Positions 35,739 to 44,979 are shown, counted from the stretch's first letter. The stretch is 64,000 nt of DNA from Lachnospiraceae bacterium (GCA_019421365.1 JAHZFJ010000005.1:46401-110400), one strand, 5' to 3'. Translations and numbers: made by a program. The notes: a model not told the origin generated them from the letters alone.

Positions 35739-37235
35739 ATGAAGAGAAAATTTATATTTCCATCAGCATTTACGGTTTTGTTTATCGTTCTACTTTTAGC
35801 AGCAGGGTTAACATATCTAGTTAATGCTGGAGCATATGCTAAGTTGGTTTACGACCTGGAGAATCAGATCTTCATTGAAACATTTCCTGATGGAACAACT
35901 AGAGAATTAGAAGGCACGCAAGCAACATTAGATGAATTAGGAGTCTCTAATGATATAGCTAAGTTTCAAGATGGTAGTATTAATAAACCGATAGCGGTAC
36001 CAGAAACGTATGAGAAGGTGAAGCCTAATCCACAAGGTTTTGGTGAACTGTTGTTGGCTCCGATACAAGGTGTCTATGATAGTATAGGTATTATCTTGTT
36101 CGTATTTATTATTGGCGGCGTGATCGGTGTCATTAATGAAAGTGGTGCAATTAATGCGGGAATAGCAGCACTATCGAGAGCAACAAAGGGACATGAATAT
36201 ATGTTGATTGTCTTTGTAACATTCCTAATATCATTAGGTGGGACAACCTTTGGACTGGCAGAAGAGACAATTGCGTTCTATCCTATCTTAATGCCCGTAT
36301 ATCTTGCAGCAGGATATGATGCGATTGTATGTATAGCAGCTATCTATGTGGGATCAGCAATAGGGAACATGTTTTCTACTACAAATCCTTTTTCTGTGGT
36401 TATAGGTTCTAATGCAGCAGGTATTAACTTTACGCAAGGGATTACATTTAGAATGATTGGTTTGGCCATAGGATTCATAATTGCTACGTTATATATTGTG
36501 CGTTATGCAAACCGTGTCTATAAGAAACCAGATGAATCTCTCGTATATGAATTAAGAGATGATATTAATACCCATTTTAAGAGGGAGGCTAAGGTTGCTG
36601 AATTCACATCAAGACGTATCGCTATATTAATAATCTTTGTTATGAGTTTTGTAGTTATGATTTATGGTGTATCTAATCTTGGTTGGTGGTTTGAAGAGAT
36701 GACCGCATTATTCCTGGTGGCAGGTATCGTTATAGGAATCATTGCTGGTATGGGTGAAAAGGTCTTTGTTAATACGTTCATTACGGGAGCAGCAGATTTA
36801 ATGGGAGTTGGTCTTGTAATAGGTATTGCTAGGAGCATTAATATTATCTTAGAGAATGGTTTAGTTTCTGATTCCATATTATATAGTTTATCTACAATGG
36901 TCTCAGGTATGGATCGTAATATCTTCGTAATTTTGATGATGTTTGTGTTTATGATTTTAGGATTCTTTATTGCTTCCTCATCGGGCCTTGCAACTCTAGC
37001 AATTCCAATTATGGCTCCTTTAGCGGATGCAGTTAATGTACCAAGAGATGTCATAATAACAGCATGTATTTTTGGGCAAGGACTTATGTCCTTCATAACA
37101 CCAACAGGCCTTATACTTGCTAGTCTTGAGATGGTACATGTTACGTATAATAAATGGTTGAGGTTTATCTTACCATTATTAGCTTTCATGACAATCTTAG
37201 CAATTTTCATATTATTACTTGAAATTAATATATAG
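35739..37235 (+). CDS. YfcC family (DcuC-like) membrane transporter
   Basis: A 498-aa polytopic membrane protein of the YfcC/C4-dicarboxylate anaerobic carrier superfamily, with about 11-12 hydrophobic segments and a large extracytoplasmic loop near residues 25-100. The phrases GGVIGVINESGAINAGI, GGTTFGLAEETIAFYPI and SSSGLATLAIPIMAPLAD are typical. The ATG at 35739 is preferred to the TTG at 35721. Members are annotated variously as carboxylate or basic amino acid carriers, so the substrate is open. Confidence 0.85.
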   Translation: MKRKFIFPSAFTVLFIVLLLAAGLTYLVNAGAYAKLVYDLENQIFIETFPDGTTRELEGTQATLDELGVSNDIAKFQDGSINKPIAVPETYEKVKPNPQGFGELLLAPIQGVYDSIGIILFVFIIGGVIGVINESGAINAGIAALSRATKGHEYMLIVFVTFLISLGGTTFGLAEETIAFYPILMPVYLAAGYDAIVCIAAIYVGSAIGNMFSTTNPFSVVIGSNAAGINFTQGITFRMIGLAIGFIIATLYIVRYANRVYKKPDESLVYELRDDINTHFKREAKVAEFTSRRIAILIIFVMSFVVMIYGVSNLGWWFEEMTALFLVAGIVIGIIAGMGEKVFVNTFITGAADLMGVGLVIGIARSINIILENGLVSDSILYSLSTMVSGMDRNIFVILMMFVFMILGFFIASSSGLATLAIPIMAPLADAVNVPRDVIITACIFGQGLMSFITPTGLILASLEMVHVTYNKWLRFILPLLAFMTILAIFILLLEINI

Positions 37236-37304
37236 TTTTGTGTGATTATGTTAGTCAGAATTGTTTACCATGTGAAATATCGCGACAAAAAATTAATTTT
37301 TATC

Positions 37305-37333
37305 TTGAAATTTTGTTGAATTTGTGCTAAAAT
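37305..37333 (+). promoter_or_regulatory. Promoter of the antiterminator gene
   Basis: TTGAAA, 17 bp, TAAAAT, ending 26 bp before the RNA antiterminator sequence. Confidence 0.65.
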
Positions 37334-37358
37334 AAACTTAAATTGTACGAATGATATT

Positions 37359-37387
37359 AGATTGTGACTGGTAAAGCAGGCAAGACT
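37359..37387 (+). promoter_or_regulatory. RNA antiterminator (RAT) site 1
   Basis: AGATTGTGACTGGTAAAGCA then GGCAAGACT. This matches the LicT/SacY RAT pattern (GGATTGTTACTG...GCAGGCAAAACC) and overlaps the left arm of the terminator at 37382-37428, so protein binding would block termination. Confidence 0.92.
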
Positions 37388-37428
37388 AACTTGTGGAAGT
37401 GTATGCTTCTGTAAAGTTGGTCTTTTTT
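37382..37428 (+). terminator. Conditional terminator 1
   Basis: AAGACTAACTT pairs with AAGTTGGTCTT (one G-U), followed by TTTTTT. It is mutually exclusive with the RAT hairpin. Confidence 0.9.
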
Positions 37429-37495
37429 ATTTAATAATGTAATGTTAGGAAATTCTGATTTTCACTAGAAGTTTTTCTAGCAGGAGGTAGGCAAT

Positions 37496-38329
37496 GTGTA
37501 TAAGATAGCAAAGCTGATTAATAATAATATAGTATGTTCTATCGATGCAGAAGGCAATGAAGTCATTTTGCGAGGATTAGGAATTGGATTTAATAAGAAG
37601 GTTAACGATATTATTGAAGATGAGAAAGTTGAGAAAGTCTATAAGATGGCAAACGAAGCTGCATCGAATAAACTTCAAGAATTGTTAGCTGATATTCCTA
37701 TAGAATACGTTACCATTTGCACGGAAATCATAGAGTATGCAACAAAGAAACTGAATAAGAAGTTGAATGATAATATCTATATAACTTTGACAGACCATAT
37801 CAGTTTCGCAATTACTAGGAAAGAAAATAAGTTAGAATATCGTAATGTATTATTATCTGAGATTAAAACCTTCTATGAGGAAGAATACGAAATAGGAGTT
37901 CAAGCGTTAGAGATAATTAAAGATAAATTAGGTATCGAATTGTCTTATGATGAAGCAGGTTTTATTGCTTTGCATATAGTTAATGCTGAACTAGATACCA
38001 ATATGGGAAATATGGTTATGATAACCGAGTTAATACAGAAGGTAATGGATCTTATTCATAATTATTATAATAAAGACTTTGATGAAAATTCATTAAATTA
38101 TAAGCGTTTTATAACCCATCTCAAATTCTTTGGGCAACGTTTATTCATGGATAAAGTGACGGAAGAGGATGATGATGAATTTAGAAGTCTTGTAAAGAAT
38201 AGATACCCTATTGATTACCAATGTGCTGAGAATATCGGTAAATTAGTATTAGAAGAATATAATAAAAGAGTTACGGAAGAAGAATTAATGTTTCTTACAA
38301 TACATCTTCGAAGACTACAGATGTCATAA
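37496..38329 (+). CDS. BglG/LicT-family transcriptional antiterminator of the glucose PTS
   Basis: A 277-aa RNA-binding regulator: CAT RNA-binding domain (about 1-55, IAKLINNNIVCSI) and two PRD domains (about 65-170 and 172-277) with phospho-acceptor His residues in LTDHISFA, IALHIVNAE, FITHLKFF and LTIHLRRL. The start is GTG with AGGAGG 8 bp upstream; the overlapping ATG is out of frame. One RAT-terminator lies before this gene and another before ptsG, so it should control its own and ptsG expression, like GlcT. Phosphorylation by the PTS on the PRDs would set activity. Confidence 0.94.
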   Translation: MYKIAKLINNNIVCSIDAEGNEVILRGLGIGFNKKVNDIIEDEKVEKVYKMANEAASNKLQELLADIPIEYVTICTEIIEYATKKLNKKLNDNIYITLTDHISFAITRKENKLEYRNVLLSEIKTFYEEEYEIGVQALEIIKDKLGIELSYDEAGFIALHIVNAELDTNMGNMVMITELIQKVMDLIHNYYNKDFDENSLNYKRFITHLKFFGQRLFMDKVTEEDDDEFRSLVKNRYPIDYQCAENIGKLVLEEYNKRVTEEELMFLTIHLRRLQMS

Positions 38330-38343
38330 GAACAGAATAGACC

Positions 38344-38372
38344 GGATTGTGACTGGTAATGCAGGCAAGACC
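38344..38372 (+). promoter_or_regulatory. RNA antiterminator (RAT) site 2
   Basis: GGATTGTGACTGGTAATGCA then GGCAAGACC. It differs from site 1 at only three positions over 29 bases, consistent with recognition by the same protein. Confidence 0.93.
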
Positions 38373-38430
38373 GAAGTAAAGGTATAGCATATGAGATAGT
38401 ATGTGTTATTCTATTGCTTTGGTCTTTTTT
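38367..38430 (+). terminator. Conditional terminator 2, before ptsG
   Basis: AAGACCGAAG pairs with CTTTGGTCTT at the base, with AT-rich extensions, then TTTTTT. It overlaps the end of RAT site 2. Confidence 0.88.
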
Positions 38431-38544
38431 ATTCAATTATGCATGGATGTTGAATGGATTATCCATTTTTCATATACATCACATAATGACATTACGTTAT
38501 TATGTAAAAGGATATAAGTAACAACAGAAAGGTAAAGAGAAACA

Positions 38545-40701
38545 ATGAAAGACAAAATATTTGGTATTTTACAAAGGGTTGGAAGATCCTTCATGTTACC
38601 AATAGCGATTTTGCCTATAGCAGGTTTATTTCTAGGGATTGGTGGATCGTTTACAAATCAAACTATGTTAGAAACGTATGGTTTAGTTAAGTTTATGGGT
38701 GAAGGTACAGTCCTTAATTCAATATTAACAGTAATGAATGCAGCCGGAAGTATTGTGTTTAGTAATTTACCGTTGCTATTTGCCATGGGTGTTGCAATCG
38801 GTATGGCTAAGAAGGAAAAAGAAGTTGCAGCTTTAGCAGCAGCGATAGCTTTCTTCATTATGCATGCTTCTATCGGTGCGATGATTGAAATTAATGGTGG
38901 TGTTGAGAGCCTATTAAATGGAGCGACAGAAGAAGTATTAGGAATCACTTCATTACAAATGGGTGTATTTGGCGGTATTATAGTAGGTCTTGGTGTAGCC
39001 GCGCTTCATAATAGATTTTACAAGATTGAATTACCTCAGGTACTTTCTTTCTTTGGGGGAACAAGATTTGTACCAATTGTTAGTACTGTAGTTTATTTAT
39101 TCGTTGGTATTGCTATGTTCTTTATATGGCCTGTAATTCAATCAGGTATTTATAAAATTGGTGATATTGTATTACAATCAGGTTATGCAGGTACATGGGT
39201 ATATGGATTAATGGAAAGAGCGTTAATTCCATTTGGTTTACATCATGTATTCTATATTCCATTCTGGCAAACAGCTGTTGGTGGTACAGCAGAAGTAGCG
39301 GGCGTACTTGTTGAAGGTGCACAGAATATCTTCTTTGCTGAACTTGCACAACCAAACATTCAACATTTTAATGTAGAAGCAACTAGATTTATGTCTGGTA
39401 AATTCCCACTTATGATCTTTGGTTTACCTGGTGCAGCACTTGCTATGTATTCTTGTGCTAAATCAAATAAAAAGAAAATTGTTGGTGGATTATTACTATC
39501 TGCAGCGTTAACATCTATGATAACAGGTATTACAGAACCACTTGAATTTACATTCTTATTCGTGGCACCTGCACTTTATGCAGTTCACTGTGTATTCGCA
39601 GGTTTAGCATACATGATTATGCATATGCTTAGCGTTGGTGTAGGTATGACATTCTCTGGTGGTTTAATCGATTTATTCTTATTCGGTATTTTACAAGGTA
39701 ATGCTAAGACAGATTGGATAAACATTGTAATTGTTGGTGTATTCTACTTTGCAATCTATTACTTCTTATTCCGTTTCTTAATTTTGAAATTCAACTTTAA
39801 GACTCCAGGACGTGAAGATGATACTGAGGAAACAAAATTATATACAAGAGCAGATGTTAATGCTCGAAAGAATCAAACTGGTAATGTAAGTAGTGCAGCA
39901 GGTACAGCTGATGAAACATCAGTGTTAATTACAAGAGGTTTAGGGGGAAAAGCAAACCTTAGTGATTTAGATTGTTGCGCAACAAGACTACGTATCACTG
40001 TTAACGATGCATCATTAGTTGATGAAGAAACACTTAAAGCAAGTGGTGCAGCTGGTGTTATTAAAAAAGGTAACGGAATTCAAGTAATTTATGGACCAAA
40101 AGTTACAGTTATTAAGTCCAACTTAGAAGATTTCTTACAAACACCTGAAAGTGACCATGTAATGGAACAAGAAGCTCCTGTTTCAACAGAAACAGTTGAT
40201 AATAAAGAAGAAACTATTAAAGAAGAAACTAATAAAACACAAAATAAGGGAATGCTTTCTATCTACTCACCTATGGAAGGAAATACAATGCCACTTAATG
40301 AAGTAGGCGATGGTGTATTCTCAGAAGAATTATTAGGTAAAGGTATTGCAATAGAACCAAGTTCTAGAATTGTTAAAGCACCATTCGATGGTGAGATACT
40401 TATGATCTTCGATACAAAACATGCGATAGGATTACGTTCGAATGACGGAGTAGAAATTCTAATTCATATTGGAATTGATACGGTTCAATTGAATGGTAAA
40501 CCTTTCGAAATTAAAGTAACAAGCGGCCAAAAAGTGAACAAAGGAGATATTCTAGCAGAAGTAGACCTTCAAGGTATTATAGATGCAGGTTATCGTACAA
40601 TCACACCAGTTATTGTATCAAATACTGAAAACTATGAAGAAGTAATTGCTACAGCAACAGGCAATGTAACATTTGGTGCAGAAATTGTTAAAGTTAAATA
40701 A
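38545..40701 (+). CDS. ptsG: Glucose-type PTS transporter EIICBA
   Basis: A 718-aa membrane permease that imports and phosphorylates glucose (or N-acetylglucosamine). Domain order: EIIC (about 1-420, LMERALIPFGLHHVFYIPFW, ITGITEPLEF), EIIB (about 455-535, phospho-Cys478 in LDCCATRLR), an acidic linker and EIIA (about 570-715, His641 in ILIHIGIDTV). All three phosphorylation sites are intact. An AGAAAGG site precedes the ATG. Expression depends on the upstream RAT/terminator. It heads ptsG-ptsH-ptsI, so the whole phosphate relay is encoded together. GlcNAc specificity cannot be excluded. Confidence 0.94.
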   Translation: MKDKIFGILQRVGRSFMLPIAILPIAGLFLGIGGSFTNQTMLETYGLVKFMGEGTVLNSILTVMNAAGSIVFSNLPLLFAMGVAIGMAKKEKEVAALAAAIAFFIMHASIGAMIEINGGVESLLNGATEEVLGITSLQMGVFGGIIVGLGVAALHNRFYKIELPQVLSFFGGTRFVPIVSTVVYLFVGIAMFFIWPVIQSGIYKIGDIVLQSGYAGTWVYGLMERALIPFGLHHVFYIPFWQTAVGGTAEVAGVLVEGAQNIFFAELAQPNIQHFNVEATRFMSGKFPLMIFGLPGAALAMYSCAKSNKKKIVGGLLLSAALTSMITGITEPLEFTFLFVAPALYAVHCVFAGLAYMIMHMLSVGVGMTFSGGLIDLFLFGILQGNAKTDWINIVIVGVFYFAIYYFLFRFLILKFNFKTPGREDDTEETKLYTRADVNARKNQTGNVSSAAGTADETSVLITRGLGGKANLSDLDCCATRLRITVNDASLVDEETLKASGAAGVIKKGNGIQVIYGPKVTVIKSNLEDFLQTPESDHVMEQEAPVSTETVDNKEETIKEETNKTQNKGMLSIYSPMEGNTMPLNEVGDGVFSEELLGKGIAIEPSSRIVKAPFDGEILMIFDTKHAIGLRSNDGVEILIHIGIDTVQLNGKPFEIKVTSGQKVNKGDILAEVDLQGIIDAGYRTITPVIVSNTENYEEVIATATGNVTFGAEIVKVK

Positions 40702-40774
40702 CAGGCAACTATTAAACTTCAAGATAAAAATGTGTAACTAAATAGTACACAATGTGAAAAGAGAGGATAAGAAT

Positions 40775-41032
40775 ATGAAACAATTTAATTATATTATTAC
40801 AGATGAAGCAGGAATCCACGCTAGACCAGCAGGTCTTTTAGTTAAAGAAGCAAAAAACTATAGCTCAAAAATCACTTTAGAAGCTAACGGTAAAACTGCT
40901 GAAGCTACTAAATTATTAGCTATTATGGGAATGGCAGTTAAAAACGGCACTACTGTAACTGTGACAGTAGAAGGCGAAGATGAAGAAAAAGCATGTGTAG
41001 AAATGGAACAATTCTTTAAAGCTAATTTCTAA
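40775..41032 (+). CDS. ptsH: PTS phosphocarrier protein HPr, without the Ser46 regulatory site
   Basis: Cytoplasmic phosphocarrier, 85 aa. The active-site His15 is in GIHARPAG. In a gapless alignment with B. subtilis HPr the residues 44-52 are A-T-K-L-L-A-I-M-G, so position 46, which HPr kinase phosphorylates for CcpA control, is Lys. This HPr should still pass phosphate from EI but cannot be a standard HPr-Ser-P corepressor. The ATG at 40775 follows GAGAGGAT. It lies between ptsG and ptsI. Confidence 0.94.
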   Translation: MKQFNYIITDEAGIHARPAGLLVKEAKNYSSKITLEANGKTAEATKLLAIMGMAVKNGTTVTVTVEGEDEEKACVEMEQFFKANF

Positions 41033-41050
41033 AAGATAAGGAGTTATACT

Positions 41051-42664
41051 ATGCAAAAATATAGTGGAAAGTCTATTTTTAAAGGAATAGCGATTGGAAA
41101 GATCTATTTCTATTCTAAAGGTGAGCAACAAGTAAAGAGAAACAAAATAGAAGATGTTGCAGCTGAACAATTACGTTATAATAATGCGAAACAACAAGCA
41201 ATTGAGGAACTAACAAAACTTTATGACAAAGCGCTTAAAGAAGTTGGTGAAGACAATGCTGAAATCTTTAACGTTCATATCATGATGTTAGAAGATGAAG
41301 ATTATAACGATTCAGTAAGTAATATTATTGAAAGTCAATTAATGAATGCAGAGTATGCAGTAGCTAGAACTGCTGACAATTTCTTTGATATGTTTTCTAA
41401 TATGGAAGATGAATATTTCAAAGCAAGAGCTTTTGATATCAAAGATATCTCAGAACGTGTTATCTCTATCTTAAACGGTGCTTCAACTGGCAGTGATATT
41501 GGTGATGAACCAGTTATTATCGTTGCAAACGATCTAGCACCAAGTGAAACAGTACAGATGGATAAAGATAAACTTCTAGCATTCGTAACTGAATTAGGAT
41601 CATCTAATTCACATACAGCAATCCTCGCTAGAACTATGAATATTCCAGCTTTAATTGGAGTTAAGATTCAGGAATCATGGAATGGCAAGATGGCTATAGT
41701 AGATGGTTATACAGGAACATTCCTTATCGATCCAGAAGAAGATATTCTTAATGAATATAGAGCCAAAAAAGAGGAAGAAGAAAAAAGTAGAAAATTACTT
41801 CAAGACTTAAAAGGCAAAGAGAATGTAACATTAAGTGGTCAAAAGATTAATATCTATGCAAACATTGGTAATGTAACTGATCTTGCTGCTGTACTTCAAA
41901 ACGATGCAAGTGGAATCGGTCTATTCAGAAGTGAATTCTTATACCTTGAATCAGACCATCTTCCAACAGAAGAAGAACAATTCCAGGTGTATAAACAAGT
42001 TGCAGAAACTATGGCAGGTAAGAAGGTTATTATCCGTACACTAGATATCGGTGCCGATAAGCAAGTAGATTACCTCAACCTTGGTAAAGAGGATAATCCA
42101 GCAATGGGATATCGTGCTATTCGTATCTGTCTTAATGAGCCAGATATCTTCAAAACACAACTTAGAGCCATTCTAAGAGCAAGTGCATTTGGTAATATAT
42201 CAATCATGTTCCCAATGATTATCTCTGTGAATGAAGTACTTCAAATTAAGAAAATTGTAGCAGAAGTGAAGGCTGAATTAGATGCTGACGGTATCGCATA
42301 TGGTGAAGTAGAGCTTGGTATCATGATCGAAACACCAGCAGCAGCGGTTATTAGTGATCTATTAGCTAAGGAAGTTGATTTCTTCAGTATCGGTACTAAT
42401 GACTTAACTCAATATACGTTAGCGATTGACCGTCAAAATGCGAAGTTAGACCCGATTTATGATTCTCATCATGAAGCTGTATTACGACTAATTCAAATGG
42501 TTGTTGATAATGCTCATAAAGAAGGAATCTGGGCTGGTATTTGCGGTGAGTTAGGGGCTGATTTATCATTAACAAAACGATTCCTTGAAATGGGATTAGA
42601 TGAGTTATCAGTTTCTCCGACCTTTGTTTTACCAATTCGAAAAGCGGTAAGAGAAACAGAATAA
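41051..42664 (+). CDS. ptsI: PTS enzyme I (phosphoenolpyruvate-protein phosphotransferase)
   Basis: First enzyme of the PTS relay, 537 aa, slightly shorter than the usual 570. The swivelling domain has active His188 in LGSSNSHTAIL, and the PEP-binding TIM barrel carries GLFRSEFLYLE, GYRAIRICL and the Cys in WAGICGELGAD. AAGGAG stands before the ATG, 18 bp after ptsH. A long palindrome and a strong terminator follow. Confidence 0.95.
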   Translation: MQKYSGKSIFKGIAIGKIYFYSKGEQQVKRNKIEDVAAEQLRYNNAKQQAIEELTKLYDKALKEVGEDNAEIFNVHIMMLEDEDYNDSVSNIIESQLMNAEYAVARTADNFFDMFSNMEDEYFKARAFDIKDISERVISILNGASTGSDIGDEPVIIVANDLAPSETVQMDKDKLLAFVTELGSSNSHTAILARTMNIPALIGVKIQESWNGKMAIVDGYTGTFLIDPEEDILNEYRAKKEEEEKSRKLLQDLKGKENVTLSGQKINIYANIGNVTDLAAVLQNDASGIGLFRSEFLYLESDHLPTEEEQFQVYKQVAETMAGKKVIIRTLDIGADKQVDYLNLGKEDNPAMGYRAIRICLNEPDIFKTQLRAILRASAFGNISIMFPMIISVNEVLQIKKIVAEVKAELDADGIAYGEVELGIMIETPAAAVISDLLAKEVDFFSIGTNDLTQYTLAIDRQNAKLDPIYDSHHEAVLRLIQMVVDNAHKEGIWAGICGELGADLSLTKRFLEMGLDELSVSPTFVLPIRKAVRETE

Positions 42665-42676
42665 TAATATGATTAA

Positions 42677-42934
42677 GGTGTCAAAAGCCAATTTTAATTT
42701 TGATCTCGTCAATTTGCACTATTTAATGCGTGAGCATGTTATACCAAACGTAGTTCACTCGCAACTCGCTCTCGCTTGGATGAAGTTCGTAGTGGAACAT
42801 AAGGCTCTTTAATACAGAGCCTAAGTACCAACGACTTCATACAGTTGCTCATCGAACTACGTTAGGCATAACATAATTCAAGTTTCATATGTACAAATTG
42901 ACGGATGCAATTTTACGAGAGGCTTTTTGACACC
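42677..42934. repeat. Giant imperfect palindrome (hairpin element 2, 258 bp)
   Basis: Nested matching arms run from the ends to the centre: GGTGTCAAAAGCC / GGCTTTTTGACACC, then CGTCAATTTG / CAAATTGACG, CATGTTATACCAAACGTAG / CTACGTTAGGCATAAC, GCAACT / AGTTGC, ATGAAGT / ACTTCAT, and the tip AGGCTCT / AGAGCCT with a 7-base loop. One RNA could fold into a rod of about 120 bp. It contains CGCTCTCGCTT, shared with element 1. Confidence 0.85.
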
Positions 42935-42954
42935 AAAATCAATTATTTAATAAA

Positions 42955-43003
42955 AAAGAACCATATATGTGGATACAGTTAGTATCCACATATATGGTTC
43001 TTT
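42955..43003 (+). terminator. Terminator of the pts operon
   Basis: A perfect 22-bp stem (aaagaaccatatatgtggat extended by ac) with a 5-base loop and T tract. Confidence 0.93.
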
Positions 43004-43170
43004 CCGTTTGCTCAGAAAATTAGTGAGCAAATAAGCTTGTATTACGACAATCTTGATGTTAAAATTAGTAAATAAACTGTAAGATAGTTAGGTCAATCGA
43101 AGCAATTGATGTTTAAAGATCAGGAGTGCCTAGTTTACTGAGCGACAATATTAGGAAAGTGAGAATACGA

Positions 43171-44652
43171 ATGAATGTTAATCGGAAGAACAAATCAGTA
43201 ATTGCATTATTTGTAGTGATTTTATTAGTTTTTGGAGTATCAACCTATGCAAAAGCAGAAGAAACAGCGAATTATTTTCTAGCGATTCATGAAAAGACCT
43301 TGTCAAACGGGGAGTCATTCAGTTTACAAGTACCCAGTGGGGTAAACTATGAATACACCATTGAAGGAAATTATTGCTCTGTGAGCGTAGATAGAGATGA
43401 GTATTCTAGCGCTCTTCTAGTAACAGGATTATCAAGTGGAGAAGCTACAATAGTAGTATCGCTCTACGACCAAGAATGGAATTACATAGCAAGCGATTCG
43501 TGTAGAGTAACCGTAATAGAAAAAGATCTAGGAGAAGAATCGGTAGTATGTGCGGTTGGAAAAACAACACAGTTACATTTGTCAGGTTACATACAAACTC
43601 AAGTAGGTACATGGACGAGTTCTAATCCATCTGTAGCTACAGTTAACGAAACAGGTTTAGTAACTGGCATATCAATGGGGTACGCAGATATAACTGTGAA
43701 TTGTATGGAATACGATGGGGTGATGACAACGTATACATGCCGTGTGGCAGTGAGTGACCCTAAGATTCAAAAGACTTCCGGAAATCTAGCAGTGGATTGT
43801 ACTCGGGAATTAGAGATTACAGGATTGCAACCAGAGAGTACAGTAGCAATTACAAGTAGTAACGAATCGGTGGCAGAGGTATGGGAATATTCGAATTCAA
43901 TCTACGCAGTGAAGAAGGGAACAGCAACTATTACATGTATGGTTGATGGCGTTAAGTTGACATATAAAGTGACTGTGACAGATCCTCAAGTGAAGGTTCA
44001 ATTGCTTACACTTGTTAAAGGCAAGAAAGCGAAGATTAAGGTAACTGGTACGAATAAGAGTAGCGAGGTCAGTTATAAATCTTCTAGCACTTCAATTGCA
44101 AAAGTTGATAAGAGTGGATATGTAACTGGTAAGAAGGCAGGATGTTCAAGTATTCAAATTAATGTTGATGGTAAAGATATGGTTATTCCGGTGTCAGTAG
44201 GTAGTAGCAAGGTGATAGGGGCACTAGAGTATGCGATGAAGGCAATAGGAACTCCCTATAGTCAGGCTAAGAGAATGGAGAATGGATATTACGATTGTAG
44301 TAGCCTAATTTGGAGAGCCTATCATAGTTCCGGCGTAGATATAGGGAATAAATACTGGGCACCAACAGCAGCAGACATGGCAAAAACATTAGTTGATAAT
44401 AAGAAAGCAATTGCGTATAAGGCACTACCAGTAGAGAAATTACAGCCAGGAGATTTGCTTTTCTTCGCAAAGACAGATGGAACAAATAATGGACGCTATA
44501 AGAACATCTATCACGTTGCTATCTATTGTGGAACCTATGGAGATGAATATGGTAGTGGTTTGTTATTAGAGGCTAGAACAAATAGCGTAGGTATGTTTAC
44601 ATATTGGACCACTGATCGTAATGTGGTTGTAGTCGCAAGACCTACGAAATAG
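43171..44652 (+). CDS. Secreted NlpC/P60 cell-wall endopeptidase with Ig-like domains
   Basis: A 493-aa exported peptidoglycan hydrolase. It has a signal peptide (about 1-29, ending YAKAEE), two clear BIG2-type Ig modules (about 140-195, with SSNPSVATVNETGLVTG, and about 285-340, with SSSTSIAKVDKSGYVTG) and a C-terminal NlpC/P60 domain (about 347-493). Catalytic Cys376 is in YYDCSSLIW and His448 in IYHVAIYCG. It should cut D-Glu-diaminopimelate-type stem peptide bonds. The ATG at 43171 is preferred to a GTG at 43126 that lacks usable spacing, though the ribosome site is weak either way. It is a single-gene unit. Confidence 0.9.
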   Translation: MNVNRKNKSVIALFVVILLVFGVSTYAKAEETANYFLAIHEKTLSNGESFSLQVPSGVNYEYTIEGNYCSVSVDRDEYSSALLVTGLSSGEATIVVSLYDQEWNYIASDSCRVTVIEKDLGEESVVCAVGKTTQLHLSGYIQTQVGTWTSSNPSVATVNETGLVTGISMGYADITVNCMEYDGVMTTYTCRVAVSDPKIQKTSGNLAVDCTRELEITGLQPESTVAITSSNESVAEVWEYSNSIYAVKKGTATITCMVDGVKLTYKVTVTDPQVKVQLLTLVKGKKAKIKVTGTNKSSEVSYKSSSTSIAKVDKSGYVTGKKAGCSSIQINVDGKDMVIPVSVGSSKVIGALEYAMKAIGTPYSQAKRMENGYYDCSSLIWRAYHSSGVDIGNKYWAPTAADMAKTLVDNKKAIAYKALPVEKLQPGDLLFFAKTDGTNNGRYKNIYHVAIYCGTYGDEYGSGLLLEARTNSVGMFTYWTTDRNVVVVARPTK

Positions 44653-44979
44653 TAGTAAATTCATTGCCACATGTACTTTAGTCTAGAAATGCCTACATCC
44701 CATAGCTTTGCGTTACCGCTAACTATAATTTTAACCTCACTGATTCTGTCAAAAATAAGTTCCATAGACTCCATACCATAAGTTGTGGCATTAGTATCAT
44801 AAGCTAAATCCTCGTTAACATATGTTTTGGCACTACCATTTAATTTGGCACCATCTTCTATACAAAAATTAGCATAAAGTAGAATGGAAATTTATGTGTA
44901 GAACTATATAGCATAAGAAAATGAATTATGATAAACTGGAGATAAATAAAAAACTCGTAGAGAAATGGAGGATAACATC
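44653..44979. other. Gap before the two-component system
   Basis: Most of it is the minus-strand gene fragment at 44661-44892. The last 90 bp must carry the promoter of the two-component system, but no convincing -35/-10 pair was found. Confidence 0.45.
44661..44892 (-). pseudogene. C-terminal fragment of an unrecognised protein
   Basis: The minus strand is open for about 76 codons and reads ANFCIEDGAKLNGSAKTYVN and later SEVKIIVSGNAKLWDVGISR, ending KYMWQ and TGA. The composition is protein-like and beta-rich, faintly like a carbohydrate-binding jelly-roll. There is no start codon or ribosome site near its 5' end, where a stop occurs. It looks like the tail of a lost gene. No family was identified. 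Confidence 0.4.

Larger units (their letters stand above)
42665..43170. other. Gap after ptsI filled by a giant palindrome and a terminator
   Basis: The palindrome at 42677-42934 and the terminator at 42955-43003 occupy most of it. A small GCTCA / TGAGC hairpin (about 43010-43029) follows. No gene is supported. Confidence 0.6.

Noticed and set aside
36662..37210. 182-aa minus-strand frame within the YfcC-type transporter
   Set aside because: Antisense shadow of a membrane protein; Ile/Pro/Met-rich nonsense without a ribosome site.
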